64,000 nt of DNA, taken from assembly GCA_026129765.1 (NCBI GenBank), contig JAHCHP010000001.1, forward strand, positions 124,001 to 188,000, in the 5' to 3' direction. Positions 26,701 to 35,524 of this stretch are shown here, piece by piece; the first letter of the stretch is position 1, and the number at the start of each line of letters is the position of its first letter. This DNA is from Fimbriimonadia bacterium. Lineage in GTDB: Bacteria; Armatimonadota; Fimbriimonadia; Fimbriimonadales; GBS-DC. Under the pieces are notes generated by a model. It worked only from the letters and a program-made list of their open reading frames with translations. It ran no database searches and was not told the origin of the DNA. Both the position numbers and the translations under genes were made by a program.

Positions 26701-26789
26701 AGTCCGCGAAGGCGGAATTAGCGCGGTTCTGGGGGCGACTTGAGTCGCCATTGTCTAACAGTGATGCCTCGGCTGCGCTCGGCATGACA
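26701..26789. repeat. 90-bp composite repeat, inverted copy of 35269-35358
   Basis: Reverse complement reads TGTCATGCCGAGCGCAGCCG, then GGCGACTCAAGTCGCCCCCA and TCCGCCTTCGCGGACT in the same order and spacing as at 35269-35358, at roughly 85% identity by eye. Confidence 0.75.
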
Positions 26790-27319
26790 GAACGGACAGT
26801 TTTCGACCCTGGTCATTCTGAGCATAGCGAAGAATCTGTTTTTCCTACTATTGGATTTCTGCGTGTGCGGGAATAAGGAAAATGCCCTCGCCTCCCCCGA
26901 ATGAATATGGGGTCTCAAGGCAACCAAGCCCGTTCAAACGGGCTGCAAGACGTACGCAAAACTGCTTTTGAGCCTGCTTGAACAGGCTTTGTATGGTTAG
27001 CCCCTGAATTCATTCGGGGGCAAGAAAACGGGTGGCGGGTTAGTTTTGATACACCTTTACGAACGCGCCCACCTACGACTCTCGTGACACGAACATCTTT
27101 ATCCATGTCAATGAAACCATTCTCGCCCAGTCATGGTATTATTGGGTTAGGGGACAAACACATATGGCCAATCAACTGTTTCAAATGATATTCCGGTTTA
27201 TATTGCCCAAGCGGCATCGCCGAGCCTCATCCTTTTTGCGATGGGCGTTGTTATTGTTATTTATGCGCCGTAAAAAACGATTCTGACAAACAGTTATCCG
27301 AGTAATAATCACAGATTCA

Positions 27320-27327
27320 GGTATAAC
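27320..27327 (+). promoter_or_regulatory. GGTATAAC -10-like element, leaderless arrangement
   Basis: GGTATAAC ends 6 nt before the ATG at 27334. GGAG between them is too close to the ATG to be a normal ribosome site. Confidence 0.55.
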
Positions 27328-27333
27328 TTGGAG

Positions 27334-27792
27334 ATGGAATCAACAACACCCTTTGACTTGGAAACCGCGCATCGATACTTCGCTGCTGACTGCTACAATC
27401 GCGCCTGGGAATTCATCCAAAAGGAAGATCGAACAGAAGAAGAGAACCAAGCCATGTTAGCGACCAGCTACGCATCCTTGTTTCACTGGCTCAACCGTGC
27501 AGACTGCGCGCCGGTGAACCATGCGATTGCATATTGGCAATTGTCAAGAATCTATGCTTTGTTAGACAACCCGCAAGAGGCACGCGCGATGGCGAGTCTG
27601 TGCCTAAAATATTCTGACGGATTAGAACCGTTCTATACTGGCTATGCCTACGAAGCCTTCGCTCGCGCGGAAAAAATCGCGGGGAACGCGGAGCGCGCCG
27701 AAGAATATAAGCGCAAAGCCTTGGCCGAAGCGGATAAGGTGACCGATGCGGAAGAGAAAAGTTGGTTGGTCAACGACCTGGCGACGATTTGA
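27334..27792 (+). CDS. Hypothetical alpha-helical (TPR-like) protein
   Basis: The 152-residue cytoplasmic protein is all-helical by composition: DLETAHRYFAADCYNRAWEFI, then ATSYASLFHWLNR, HAIAYWQLSRIYALL and GYAYEAFARAEKIAGNAERA. Spacing of small and aromatic residues is TPR-like, with about three helix pairs. I have seen similar short proteins annotated only as hypothetical. No catalytic motif. Its short leader is shared with other genes in the window. The next gene follows after 50 bp with its own possible promoter. Confidence 0.75.
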   Translation: MESTTPFDLETAHRYFAADCYNRAWEFIQKEDRTEEENQAMLATSYASLFHWLNRADCAPVNHAIAYWQLSRIYALLDNPQEARAMASLCLKYSDGLEPFYTGYAYEAFARAEKIAGNAERAEEYKRKALAEADKVTDAEEKSWLVNDLATI

Positions 27793-27842
27793 GTCATGTT
27801 GTGAAGTTTTATGGTATCCTATAAATCAGGATCAAACAGTAG

Positions 27843-29048
27843 ATGAAAAAATGGACTTTATTGGCAGGCTTCTTGGGAATTGCCACCGCAGCCTTCGCGC
27901 AAAGCTGGCATGTCTCGCAGCGTCCGAACCTGTGGGAAATCTTCTATCGTTTCCCCAACGGCTCGATGTCGCAATACGCTGCGCTGCACACCAACGACAG
28001 CTACTTCCGAATGATCTATGGCTCCGAATCGGGATGGGGAACCTCTGTCATTTTGATGCCTTCGTTTTGGTCGGGCGGCGCGCTCTATCAAGGCACCGCG
28101 GTGCAGGGCGGCTACCAAACACAGGGACCCGACTTAGTGCTGCAACTCACGGGTTCACGTCAAGGGCTGACCACCCAAGTCACCGTTCGCCTCTTTCCGC
28201 CCGGCTCCAGCGAACTGCAGGCGAGGGTACAAGCCGTCACTTCGGGACATGTGACGCTGGACACCAATCGCCCCAATGAAGCCTTCAAGCCGGTCATGCT
28301 CTCCTCGATGCGCATCTCGAACAGCCTTTGGGACACGCGCCAAGCCTATGTGGACTGCAACGCTTACAATCTGCCCCTATCGGGCTGGATGATCCAACCC
28401 GCGGTCAGCGGCAGGCTGTTTGGTCTCATCGGCGGGACTTCCGACTGGAAACCGAATGCGCCCACAATAGAGGTGGAGCTGGATCAACCTCTGACCATCA
28501 CCGGTTGGGTGACCTCCAGCCAAGACCCGAACGATGACAACGTCGGTTTCTGGGCAGCCTCCCAACAGGTGATGCCTGCCTGGGCATACACGCTCAGAGC
28601 CACCCCCCAGCGTCCGGGCTATACGCTGTCGGGGCAGTTGGTTTTAGGCGATTATGCGATCAATCCCGCGGGAACGCCGGTCCAAGTACAGGTTCGCCTG
28701 AGCAGCAATCAAGACCTCATTCGGAGCGAAACCGTGATGTTGGATTCTCAGGGGCGCTACGAACTGAGGCATCTGCCTCCCGGTGTCTATGATATTTCTT
28801 TCAAAGCGAGCCACTGGCTCAGCCGTACCCTGCGAAACTACACTATGCCCGCCAACTGCGCGTTCCATTTTACGCTCAACCTGATCAATGGCGATGCGAA
28901 CGGTGATAACCAAGTGAACGACGAGGATTTGCTGGGAGTTCTTTTCTATTTCGGCTCCTCGCAGACCGGCGACTTAAATGGCGACGGCATCTGCAACGAT
29001 CTCGATTTGTTGATTGTGCTGTTTAATTTCGGTAGAACGGGTTCTTGA
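27843..29048 (+). CDS. Secreted protein with C-terminal dockerin-like module (no terminal Cys)
   Basis: A 401-residue protein with a signal peptide (KKWTLLAGFLGIATAAFAQ). The large N-terminal beta domain (about 20-260) is rich in aromatic and Gly residues and unrecognised. A carboxypeptidase-regulatory-like or SpaA-like beta sandwich (about 262-345) contains LPPGVYDISFKASHWLSRTL. The last 50 residues are the dockerin-like pair GDANGDNQVNDEDLLGVLFYF and GDLNGDGICNDLDLLIVLFNF. It ends GRTGS rather than the GxGC end of its relatives, and its one module Cys sits in the second loop. GGTATCCTATAAAT about 25 nt upstream of the ATG may be the promoter. Confidence 0.85.
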   Translation: MKKWTLLAGFLGIATAAFAQSWHVSQRPNLWEIFYRFPNGSMSQYAALHTNDSYFRMIYGSESGWGTSVILMPSFWSGGALYQGTAVQGGYQTQGPDLVLQLTGSRQGLTTQVTVRLFPPGSSELQARVQAVTSGHVTLDTNRPNEAFKPVMLSSMRISNSLWDTRQAYVDCNAYNLPLSGWMIQPAVSGRLFGLIGGTSDWKPNAPTIEVELDQPLTITGWVTSSQDPNDDNVGFWAASQQVMPAWAYTLRATPQRPGYTLSGQLVLGDYAINPAGTPVQVQVRLSSNQDLIRSETVMLDSQGRYELRHLPPGVYDISFKASHWLSRTLRNYTMPANCAFHFTLNLINGDANGDNQVNDEDLLGVLFYFGSSQTGDLNGDGICNDLDLLIVLFNFGRTGS

Positions 29049-29053
29049 AATTA

Positions 29054-30523
29054 TCACGGAATCGTCAAGTTCAGTCCCATGCGAGCGAAGACGAACATAA
29101 TCACTGTGATAAGTGTTACCGAAATTATGTTCAGCAGGCAGCCTGCGCGCGCCATATCCTTAATGTGCAAATCGTCATAAGCAAACACAATCGCGTTAGG
29201 AGGTGTCGCGACGGGCAGCATAAACGCGCCGGACGCGCTGACCGCCACTGGAATCGTCAACCAGAGCGGGTCGATTCCCAAACCCACCGCTACCGCGCCC
29301 ATAATCGGCAGAAATGTGGCGGTGACCGCTGTGTTGGAGGTCAATTCGGTCAGCAACAAAATCATCGTCGAAACAATCGCTACCAGCAGCCACAAACTGA
29401 TTTGCAAGCCGCTCACGGAACCGCCGATCCATTTCGCCAGCCCGGTGCTTTCAAAGGAACCTGCCAGCGCGAGACCGCCCCCAAACAATAGCAAAACGCC
29501 CCAAGGTAACCCCTCCACCGTCTGCCAATCCAAGGTGAATTTACGCTCCTTCACCGACGAGGGAATCACAAACAGCAGTAGGGCAGCGCTCATCGCGATG
29601 AAACTGTCGGAGATCGGCAGCCCCGTTGCTTTCGAGACCGGTTCGCGCAGCAGCCAACCCGCCACCGCCATCAGAAAAACGACCAGCACAGCGCGTTCTG
29701 GCACACTCATCTTGCCTAACCCAGACAACTCTTCGCGGATCAAATCGCCCGCGCCCTCAAAACGCAATCCCCGTGTGGGAAACAACACCCGCGTGAACAG
29801 CAGCCACATCATGGGCAGCATCAGCAGGACAAAAGGCAGTCCGATCCACAGCCATTTTCGCATATCCAATGTGTAACCGTAAGTCTCCTTCATGAAACCG
29901 GCTAAAAGCGCGTTCGGCGCAGTCCCGATCAAGGTGCCAATACCGCCAATCGACGCGCTGTAAGCAACCGTTAACATAAGCGCGATCCCAAAAGAACGAA
30001 TCCGCGAGTCGTCCGGCGACAAATATTTTAGATACTCGATGATCGACAGCGCCACCGCAAACATCATGATAGCGGTCGAAGTGTTGTTGATCCACATCGA
30101 GAGAAAAGCGGTTGCCACGGCAAAGCCGCCGAGCAAGCCCGCGGGGTTCGTGCCGACCCGGTTCACAATAGTCAGCGCAATGCGCGTGTGTAGGTTCCAT
30201 CGCTGCATCGCCTGCGCCAGCATGAAGCCCCCCAAAAACAGAAAGATGAGCGGATTCGCGTAAGAGGCGGTCGCCGTTTTCTCATCTGCGATTCCCAGCA
30301 GGGGGATCATGGGAATCGGTAGCAATGCCGTGGCAGGAATCGGCACCGCCTCCGATAGCCACCAAACCACCATCCAGACCGTCAAGCCGACCAGCCGCCA
30401 TGCCTCCACGCTTAAACCTTCTGGCGCAGGCAGAACAAACGACAGCAGGCAGAACAGCGGACCCAGCAACAATGCGCCGTATCGCGCCATTGAACGGCTT
30501 CCTTGCGCGCGTTTCTCTTCCAT
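29054..30523 (-). CDS. SLC13/DASS family anion:sodium symporter
   Basis: A 489-residue inner-membrane transporter with about 11-12 helices. Both ion-binding Ser/Asn-Asn-Thr motifs are present: NNTSTA in the first half and SNTAVTATFLPIMGAVA in the second. So is the family signature SASGAFMLPVATPPNAIVFA. DASS members import dicarboxylates, citrate or sulfate with Na+; the sequence does not decide which. GGTAAACT lies 9 nt before the ATG on the minus strand, the same element seen before other genes. It converges with the dockerin gene, leaving only 5 bp between the stops. Confidence 0.93.
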   Translation of the reverse strand: MEEKRAQGSRSMARYGALLLGPLFCLLSFVLPAPEGLSVEAWRLVGLTVWMVVWWLSEAVPIPATALLPIPMIPLLGIADEKTATASYANPLIFLFLGGFMLAQAMQRWNLHTRIALTIVNRVGTNPAGLLGGFAVATAFLSMWINNTSTAIMMFAVALSIIEYLKYLSPDDSRIRSFGIALMLTVAYSASIGGIGTLIGTAPNALLAGFMKETYGYTLDMRKWLWIGLPFVLLMLPMMWLLFTRVLFPTRGLRFEGAGDLIREELSGLGKMSVPERAVLVVFLMAVAGWLLREPVSKATGLPISDSFIAMSAALLLFVIPSSVKERKFTLDWQTVEGLPWGVLLLFGGGLALAGSFESTGLAKWIGGSVSGLQISLWLLVAIVSTMILLLTELTSNTAVTATFLPIMGAVAVGLGIDPLWLTIPVAVSASGAFMLPVATPPNAIVFAYDDLHIKDMARAGCLLNIISVTLITVIMFVFARMGLNLTIP

Positions 30524-30544
30524 AGATAAAGAAGTTTACCCTGT

Positions 30545-30790
30545 AGGCACACACAAGAAAGCAATTGGAGGGCGAAGCTCCGTCTTTGCTCAGGGTGACA
30601 ACCGGTAGGGTCAGACCTATGTGTCTGCTCCTACCGAAGGCGCACACACAGGTGCGCCCCTACAATGTCATGCCGAGCGTAGCCGAGGCATCGGCTGTTT
30701 GAATCTTGAGACCTCCTTCGTGAGGTTCCCCCGAAACGATTGCCTTCGGATATCTCCATTACGTAGCAGAAACAGACGTTTTTTGTGGTG
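30545..30790. repeat. Composite dispersed repeats
   Basis: The block holds GTAGGGTCAGACCTATGTGT, then CGCACACACAGGTGCGCCCC, then TGTCATGCCGAGCGTAGCCG with AGGCATCGGCTGTT, and CTTGAGACCTCCTTCGTGAG. The same pieces recur at 33.9, 35.2, 49.9 and 51.2 kb. No gene seen. Confidence 0.7.
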
Positions 30791-30825
30791 TGAGAGACTT
30801 ACCCTAACATCCGAAAAATCCGGTC

Positions 30826-30931
30826 CAAAAAAAACTCAAAATTTCTCAAAATTTCTCAAATTTTCCAAACCAAACAGGTAAAAACTATGGTAAAATCTAA
30901 GTAAGGTTCATAGAACTTTGCATGAACCTTA
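30826..30931 (+). promoter_or_regulatory. Promoter region with phased A-tracts and a downstream inverted repeat
   Basis: An A8 run and three 10-bp repeats of CTCAAAATTT (30835-30864) place A/T tracts once per helical turn, as in UP elements or bent DNA. TATGG TAAAAT (30886-30896) is a candidate -10 of the local GGTAnAnT type. A perfect 10-bp inverted repeat, TAAGGTTCAT / ATGAACCTTA (30902-30931), follows at about the expected RNA start and could be an operator or a leader hairpin. AAAGGAGG precedes the ATG at 30971. Confidence 0.6.
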
Positions 30932-30970
30932 CGAATCTTCGTTTTAAGGGGGTTCAAAGGAGGTTTTAAC

Positions 30971-33583
30971 ATGTTTGCCACATTGAAGTCTTGGCAGACC
31001 CTTACAGTAGGTATGCTTGTTTTAGGCGTTTTCTCACCTGTCGTTGCTCAGGAAATAGGTGAAACTCGTTCTGCGAACGGAGAGATTAGGCAAGTCGAAT
31101 TGCCCGCCTCCGCATTTGAAGGTATCCCGCATCATCCATCTGAGCAGGGCGGCTCTACAGAGCTTGTGATGCCAACCATGATCTCGACCGAAAAGGTCTC
31201 CGGTATCCGCGACTTGCGCATTCCGTTCCGTCCCAAAGACGCGCCGAAACACAAGGTTCGACCCGAAATGACACCCGGCGATTCAACGGCTGCGGAACTG
31301 TTCCAACTCTCGATTAGCGACTTCTACCCACAAGCCATTGACCCGTTCCGCGCGTTTGACGCGGTCGGTCCTAATGGACTGAACCCCCCAGACACGAACG
31401 TTGGGGTGGGACCCGATCATGTCGTGCTGGCTACCAATGACGACTGGGCCATTTACGACCGCCATGGTAATGAGCAATATCGCGTGGACATCAAGACCTT
31501 TCTCGGAACAACCGATTTTATGTTCGATCCGCGTTGCACCTATGATCCGTGGAACAACAGATTCCTGCTTCTGTACCTGCGCGCTCGCGGGAACCCTATT
31601 GGCGCAGGCGGTTCGTGGTGGACACTGATGATTTCGGATGACGCCAACCCGCATGGCAACTGGATCATTTATGATTTCAACGCTCGCCTAGACGGAGGTA
31701 CCGACGTCAACCAATGGGTCGATTTCCCGCATATCGGCTATGACAACGAAGCGGTCTATCTTTCCGGCAATATGTACACTGTGAATGGCAACTTCCGCTA
31801 CGGTAAAGTGCGCATCCTGTGGAAAAATCAAATCTATAATGGACAAGGCGCAGCCTGGTGGGACAACTGGAACTTACCAGATACCCTCGCGCCCGCGCAA
31901 GGGTTTCGCGTATTGACCAATCCGCGCAATCACTACTATGCGCAAGCGCCTGGGGGCGGCGGGAATTACATTCGCGCCTATCGCATTGAAAACCCAACCG
32001 CTTGGCACCGGGGAGTGGGCAACCCCGCATTATTCCACCAAGCCGATATCGGTGTGGGCGCATTTAGCCCGCCTCCCAATGCGCGCGAACCGGGCAGGGG
32101 GCGCGCTCTGTGGACGGTTGACTGCCGTATCACAGACAAATCACGCCTGAACTACCCGTTCCTCTATACGTGCAATCACGTCGGGGTTCATTCGGGAACG
32201 GCGGTCGGCAGCAAGTACTACCGCTTGAACGTCTCGAACAACACCGCGCCGCGCGATGGACTACTCTTCTTCACCAGTGTCTACGATGCCTTTTTCCCAA
32301 CTTTGGAAGCCACATCGGATGAAGACATGGCGCTTGGACTGAACGCTTCCAATGGCGATGCGGGCAGCCCTTACTATGTCAGCCTATTGGCTTATGAATG
32401 GATGGAGGGCGCGGCAGGGATTGGCAACGGTATCTTGTTGCGGTTCGGCGGCGGTGTGGCAGGTGGAGACCGCTGGGGTGACTATTCCGCTTCACAATTA
32501 GACCCCTGTGACTTCAAAACGGTCTGGGTGGCTGGTGAACATGCCAAACCGGGCTTCTGGATGACATCCGCTCACGAAATCACCTTGCGCAAAGTTCGCA
32601 GCAACATGGCATGCAACAACGTGACTGGCAGGCGAGGAGACAATATCGCACTGCGGGCAACCCTTACTCGCGCCGATAACAACGCGGGTATCGCAGGAGC
32701 GGCTGTGTACTTCTATGTGAATGGTGTTTATGAGGGGCTGGGGATTACCGATGTTTCTGGCGTAGCGACTCGGAACTATACTGTTTCGGGTGGTTTCGCG
32801 CCTGGCGATTACCCCGTTGTTGCAGAGTTCAACTACTGTCCTGGTGATGTCAACTATAGTTGGAGCCGTTCTACCTGCAATCTCCATGTGATGGTCGAGA
32901 ATGGCGATGCGGGTGATCTGCCAGAAACCTCTCAGAACACGCCGGGCGGCGCGCTGCCTATTATCGACGGTATTATCGATGCGAGCGATGCCGATATGTA
33001 TCCCATCTTCTTGGCCAACCCCGCCGCTTTTGTAGCAACGGTGGTGGGTGGCGCGAGTTTTGACACCCAACTCTGGTTGTTTGACTCGGCAGGCAAGGGC
33101 GTGGTCTTCAACGATGACTCGACGGGTTTGCAGTCGCGTATCGATAACACGACCGGCTGTCTGACTGGGCGTCCGGCAGGCGTCTACTATCTGGCGATCA
33201 GCCAATACAACCGGGATGCGCTGGGCTGTACTGATGGACTGATCTTTGCAAACTCGCCCTTTGGCACTGTGCGTTGCCCCGATGGACCGGAAGCGACTTC
33301 TCGCGTCAAGGTCTGGTCGGGCGGCACGACCGGAGGCGGCGCGTACACGATCTTCTTGACCGGCGCGCAAGGCACGAACCGGGGCGATCCTGCTGACTGC
33401 TGCGTTATGCATAACGGCGATGTGGATGGCAATGGTTGTGTCAATGACAATGACCTGCTGTTGGTGCTGTTCAACTTTGGCGCGTCTGGCGGTGGTCTTG
33501 GTCGTGTGGATATCAACTGCGACGGTTCAGTGAACGACAACGATCTGTTAATTGTGTTGTTCAACTTTGGCGCAGGTTGCTAA
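30971..33583 (+). CDS. Large secreted multidomain protein with C-terminal dockerin-like module
   Basis: An 870-residue protein: signal peptide (LTVGMLVLGVFSPVVAQE), then a large beta domain (about 115-545) with DTNVGVGPDHVVLATNDDWA and FDPRCTYDPWNNRFLLLY, a motif set I have seen in exported proteins of unknown function. An Ig-like domain follows (about 555-640, GDNIALRATLTRADNNAGIAG). Next is a pre-peptidase C-terminal-like domain (about 650-760, DASDADMYPIFLANPAAFVA and FDTQLWLFDSAG). The end is the dockerin-like pair GDVDGNGCVNDNDLLLVLF and DINCDGSVNDNDLLIVLF closing NFGAGC. AAAGGAGG is 8 nt before the ATG. No catalytic motif was recognised; surface display is the likely role. Confidence 0.88.
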   Translation: MFATLKSWQTLTVGMLVLGVFSPVVAQEIGETRSANGEIRQVELPASAFEGIPHHPSEQGGSTELVMPTMISTEKVSGIRDLRIPFRPKDAPKHKVRPEMTPGDSTAAELFQLSISDFYPQAIDPFRAFDAVGPNGLNPPDTNVGVGPDHVVLATNDDWAIYDRHGNEQYRVDIKTFLGTTDFMFDPRCTYDPWNNRFLLLYLRARGNPIGAGGSWWTLMISDDANPHGNWIIYDFNARLDGGTDVNQWVDFPHIGYDNEAVYLSGNMYTVNGNFRYGKVRILWKNQIYNGQGAAWWDNWNLPDTLAPAQGFRVLTNPRNHYYAQAPGGGGNYIRAYRIENPTAWHRGVGNPALFHQADIGVGAFSPPPNAREPGRGRALWTVDCRITDKSRLNYPFLYTCNHVGVHSGTAVGSKYYRLNVSNNTAPRDGLLFFTSVYDAFFPTLEATSDEDMALGLNASNGDAGSPYYVSLLAYEWMEGAAGIGNGILLRFGGGVAGGDRWGDYSASQLDPCDFKTVWVAGEHAKPGFWMTSAHEITLRKVRSNMACNNVTGRRGDNIALRATLTRADNNAGIAGAAVYFYVNGVYEGLGITDVSGVATRNYTVSGGFAPGDYPVVAEFNYCPGDVNYSWSRSTCNLHVMVENGDAGDLPETSQNTPGGALPIIDGIIDASDADMYPIFLANPAAFVATVVGGASFDTQLWLFDSAGKGVVFNDDSTGLQSRIDNTTGCLTGRPAGVYYLAISQYNRDALGCTDGLIFANSPFGTVRCPDGPEATSRVKVWSGGTTGGGAYTIFLTGAQGTNRGDPADCCVMHNGDVDGNGCVNDNDLLLVLFNFGASGGGLGRVDINCDGSVNDNDLLIVLFNFGAGC

Positions 33584-33591
33584 AGAGCCGA

Positions 33592-33628
33592 AAACACCTT
33601 CCCCTTGCTGTCGCAGGGGGAGGTGTTT
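33592..33628 (+). terminator. Hairpin after the 870-residue dockerin protein gene
   Basis: Stem AAACACCT plus CCCC, opposite GGGG plus AGGTGTTT, with a TTGC-core loop. It lies 8 nt after the stop. No T-tract beyond the TTT of the stem. Confidence 0.55.
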
Positions 33629-33639
33629 CAATGCGCATA

Positions 33640-34080
33640 TGACCGTCAATTTAAGCCTTACATGGTGCAAAACCAGTCAGAGTCGCCTTCCAGCAGTCAG
33701 ATTCGTCATTCTCGCGAACGCGGGAATCCACGAAAAACCGTTTCTTTCGTGAGTACGTTAGGAATGCTGACGAGCCCTATTCACCCTTTTGGAAGGAAAA
33801 CATGCCTTAAGTGGACGGACATGGGACAATCCCCCTGTGGTTGCCCAATCACTCCCTTGTCATGCCGAGCGGAGCCGAGGCACCTGCTTTTCAAACACAA
33901 CCCCCTCTGTGAGGTTCTTTTTGCAAGCAAGGGGAACCAGGTTCGCCGAAAAAGCAGACCCATTCGCTGCGCTCAGGGTGACAACGTCTATGTCCTGCCG
34001 AGCGTCGCCGAGGCATCTGCTATTGAATAACCCTCCTCCCTTCATACAAATTTTTCTCATGGAACCCCTCCGCTTCTAAT
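33640..34080. repeat. Composite dispersed repeats upstream of the propeller-dockerin gene
   Basis: Includes CATTCTCGCGAACGCGGGAA (33705), CATGCCGAGCGGAGCCGAGG (33860), TTGCAAGCAAGGGGAACC (33921), CATTCGCTGCGCTCAGGGTG (33961) and a second CTGCCGAGCGTCGCCGAGGC (33994). The units are the same as elsewhere but arranged differently. No gene seen. Confidence 0.75.
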
Positions 34081-34106
34081 TCGTTAAGATATAAGTGAGG
34101 TGACTT

Positions 34107-35180
34107 ATGAAAGGACAGCATTACATTTGGCTAAGCTGCATGTTTGCCTGCCTAAGTTTGAGCGTAGCGCAGGCTCAAAACTGCGAAGCATTGGTTTCCA
34201 GCTGGGGCAATAGCAAAATTTTACGTTACGATCATCCTTCCGGCAATTTTATTTCTGACATGGTTCCCAGTGGTGGGGGTGGATTGGCAGGTCCGCTCGT
34301 GATGGCTGCAGGACCGGATGGTCATCTTTATGTCAGCGACCGCTTCACCAGCGCGATCCGGCGCTATCATTGGGGGACAGGCGCATTCATCGATGAATTT
34401 GTGCCTGCGGGCAGCGGCGGTATGGAGATTCCGACCGGCATGACTTTTGGACCGGACGGACATCTCTATGTGAGTAGCCGCCGAGCCAGCGCGATCTTGC
34501 GATTTCATGGCACTACGGGCGCATTTATGGGTGAATTTGTGCCTGCAGGCAGCGGCGGTTTGGCGAATCCCTTTGGACTCGTTTTCGGACCGGACGGCAA
34601 TCTTTATGTCTGTAGCCGCGCTTCCAACAGCGTTTTTCGTTTTGACGGCGCGACCGGCGCATTCATCGATGAGTTTGTGCCTCCTGGCAACGGCGGCATG
34701 GCGATTCCCTATGATCTGGTTTTTGGACCGGATGGCAATCTCTATGTCAGCACCCAATTAGTGGCAAGCGTGTTGCGGTATGACGGCACGACTGGCGCGT
34801 TCATCGATGAATTTGTGCCTCTGGGCAGCGGCGGCATGGGTTCCGCGTTTGGAATCGAGTTCGGTCCAGATGGTCATTTTTATGTCGCAGCGCGGTTTGA
34901 TCAGCGCGTACTGAGGTTCGACGGCGTGACCGGCGAATATCTAAACGACTTCATCGCGGGCGGCGCTGAACTGAATGATCCTATGGATGTGCTGTTCCGC
35001 GCCAATCCCAGCCTTCCTGACATCAATCGCGATGGCAGGGTGGATGATGTGGACCTGCTATTGGTGTTGTTCGCCTTCGGCAATACCGGCAACAACTTGC
35101 CCGAAGATGTCACGGGCGACAACCGGGTGGACGATGATGATCTGTTGATGGTCTTGTTCAACTTTGGGCTGGGCTGCTGA
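34107..35180 (+). CDS. Secreted six-bladed NHL/Vgb-like propeller with dockerin-like module
   Basis: A 357-residue protein with a signal peptide (IWLSCMFACLSLSVAQAQ). About six near-identical blades of roughly 46 residues follow, each with FGPDGHLYVSSR, an Arg/Phe-rich strand (ILRFHGTTGAFMGEFVP) and GSGGL. This is an NHL/streptogramin-lyase-like propeller. The last 53 residues are the dockerin-like pair DINRDGRVDDVDLLLVLFAFG and EDVTGDNRVDDDDLLMVLF closing NFGLGC. Here the terminal Cys is the only Cys of the module. GAGG lies 6 nt before the ATG. The blades are so alike that they probably expanded recently. Confidence 0.9.
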   Translation: MKGQHYIWLSCMFACLSLSVAQAQNCEALVSSWGNSKILRYDHPSGNFISDMVPSGGGGLAGPLVMAAGPDGHLYVSDRFTSAIRRYHWGTGAFIDEFVPAGSGGMEIPTGMTFGPDGHLYVSSRRASAILRFHGTTGAFMGEFVPAGSGGLANPFGLVFGPDGNLYVCSRASNSVFRFDGATGAFIDEFVPPGNGGMAIPYDLVFGPDGNLYVSTQLVASVLRYDGTTGAFIDEFVPLGSGGMGSAFGIEFGPDGHFYVAARFDQRVLRFDGVTGEYLNDFIAGGAELNDPMDVLFRANPSLPDINRDGRVDDVDLLLVLFAFGNTGNNLPEDVTGDNRVDDDDLLMVLFNFGLGC

Positions 35181-35199
35181 TTTGCACAATGGTTTAGAT

Positions 35200-35520
35200 T
35201 GGAGGGCGAATCTCCGTCTTCGCCGTTGTTTTTCTGGGCGCGCCTATGTGTGCGCCCAAACACTCTCTTGTCATGCCGAGCGGAGCCGAGGCATCGGCTG
35301 TTAGAAAATGGCGACTCAAGTCGCCCCCAGAAAAACGCGAAGTCCGCCTTCGCGGACTCGATGGAGTCATCGTCATTAGTCGCCGAAGGGCAACTTTGCC
35401 CTCCGTCGGCGCGAATTCATTCGCGGTTACCAGTCCCCTTCGCTTCGCTCAGGGTGACAAGAGAGTGTCATGCCGAGCGTCGCCAAGTCATAGCCTGTTG
35501 GGGTTTTGAGGCAACCCGAC
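35200..35520. repeat. Composite dispersed repeats between convergent genes
   Basis: Contains TTGGAGGGCGAATCTCCGTC, CGCGCCTATGTGTGCGCCC, the 90-bp block 35269-35358 (inverted copy at 26701-26789), GCGCGAATTCATTCGCGG and TTCGCTCAGGGTGACA. The gap (35181-35524) holds no gene. Confidence 0.75.
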
Positions 35521-35524
35521 AATC

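Larger units (their letters stand above)
26538..27333. repeat. Repeat-dense gap after the FKBP genes
   Basis: A TTGC-core palindrome lies at 26560-26585 (GGTTCCCC / GGGGGAACC). A composite block at 26701-26789 is repeated inverted at 35269-35358. GTCATTCTGAGCATAGCGAA follows near 26813, and two hairpin units (GCCCGTTCAAACGGGC, and AGCCTGCTTGAACAGGCT with CCCCTGAATTCATTCGGGG) lie at 26925-27021. A 40-codon frame at 27164-27286 ends RRKKRF, and the shifted frame beside it reads SPSLILFAMGVVIVIY, together resembling a broken PEP-CTERM tail. No intact gene. Confidence 0.6.

Noticed and set aside
26918-27025. Stacked hairpins resembling a tRNA or small structured RNA
   Set aside because: No acceptor stem, anticodon or T-loop pattern; the hairpins match known dispersed palindromic repeats.
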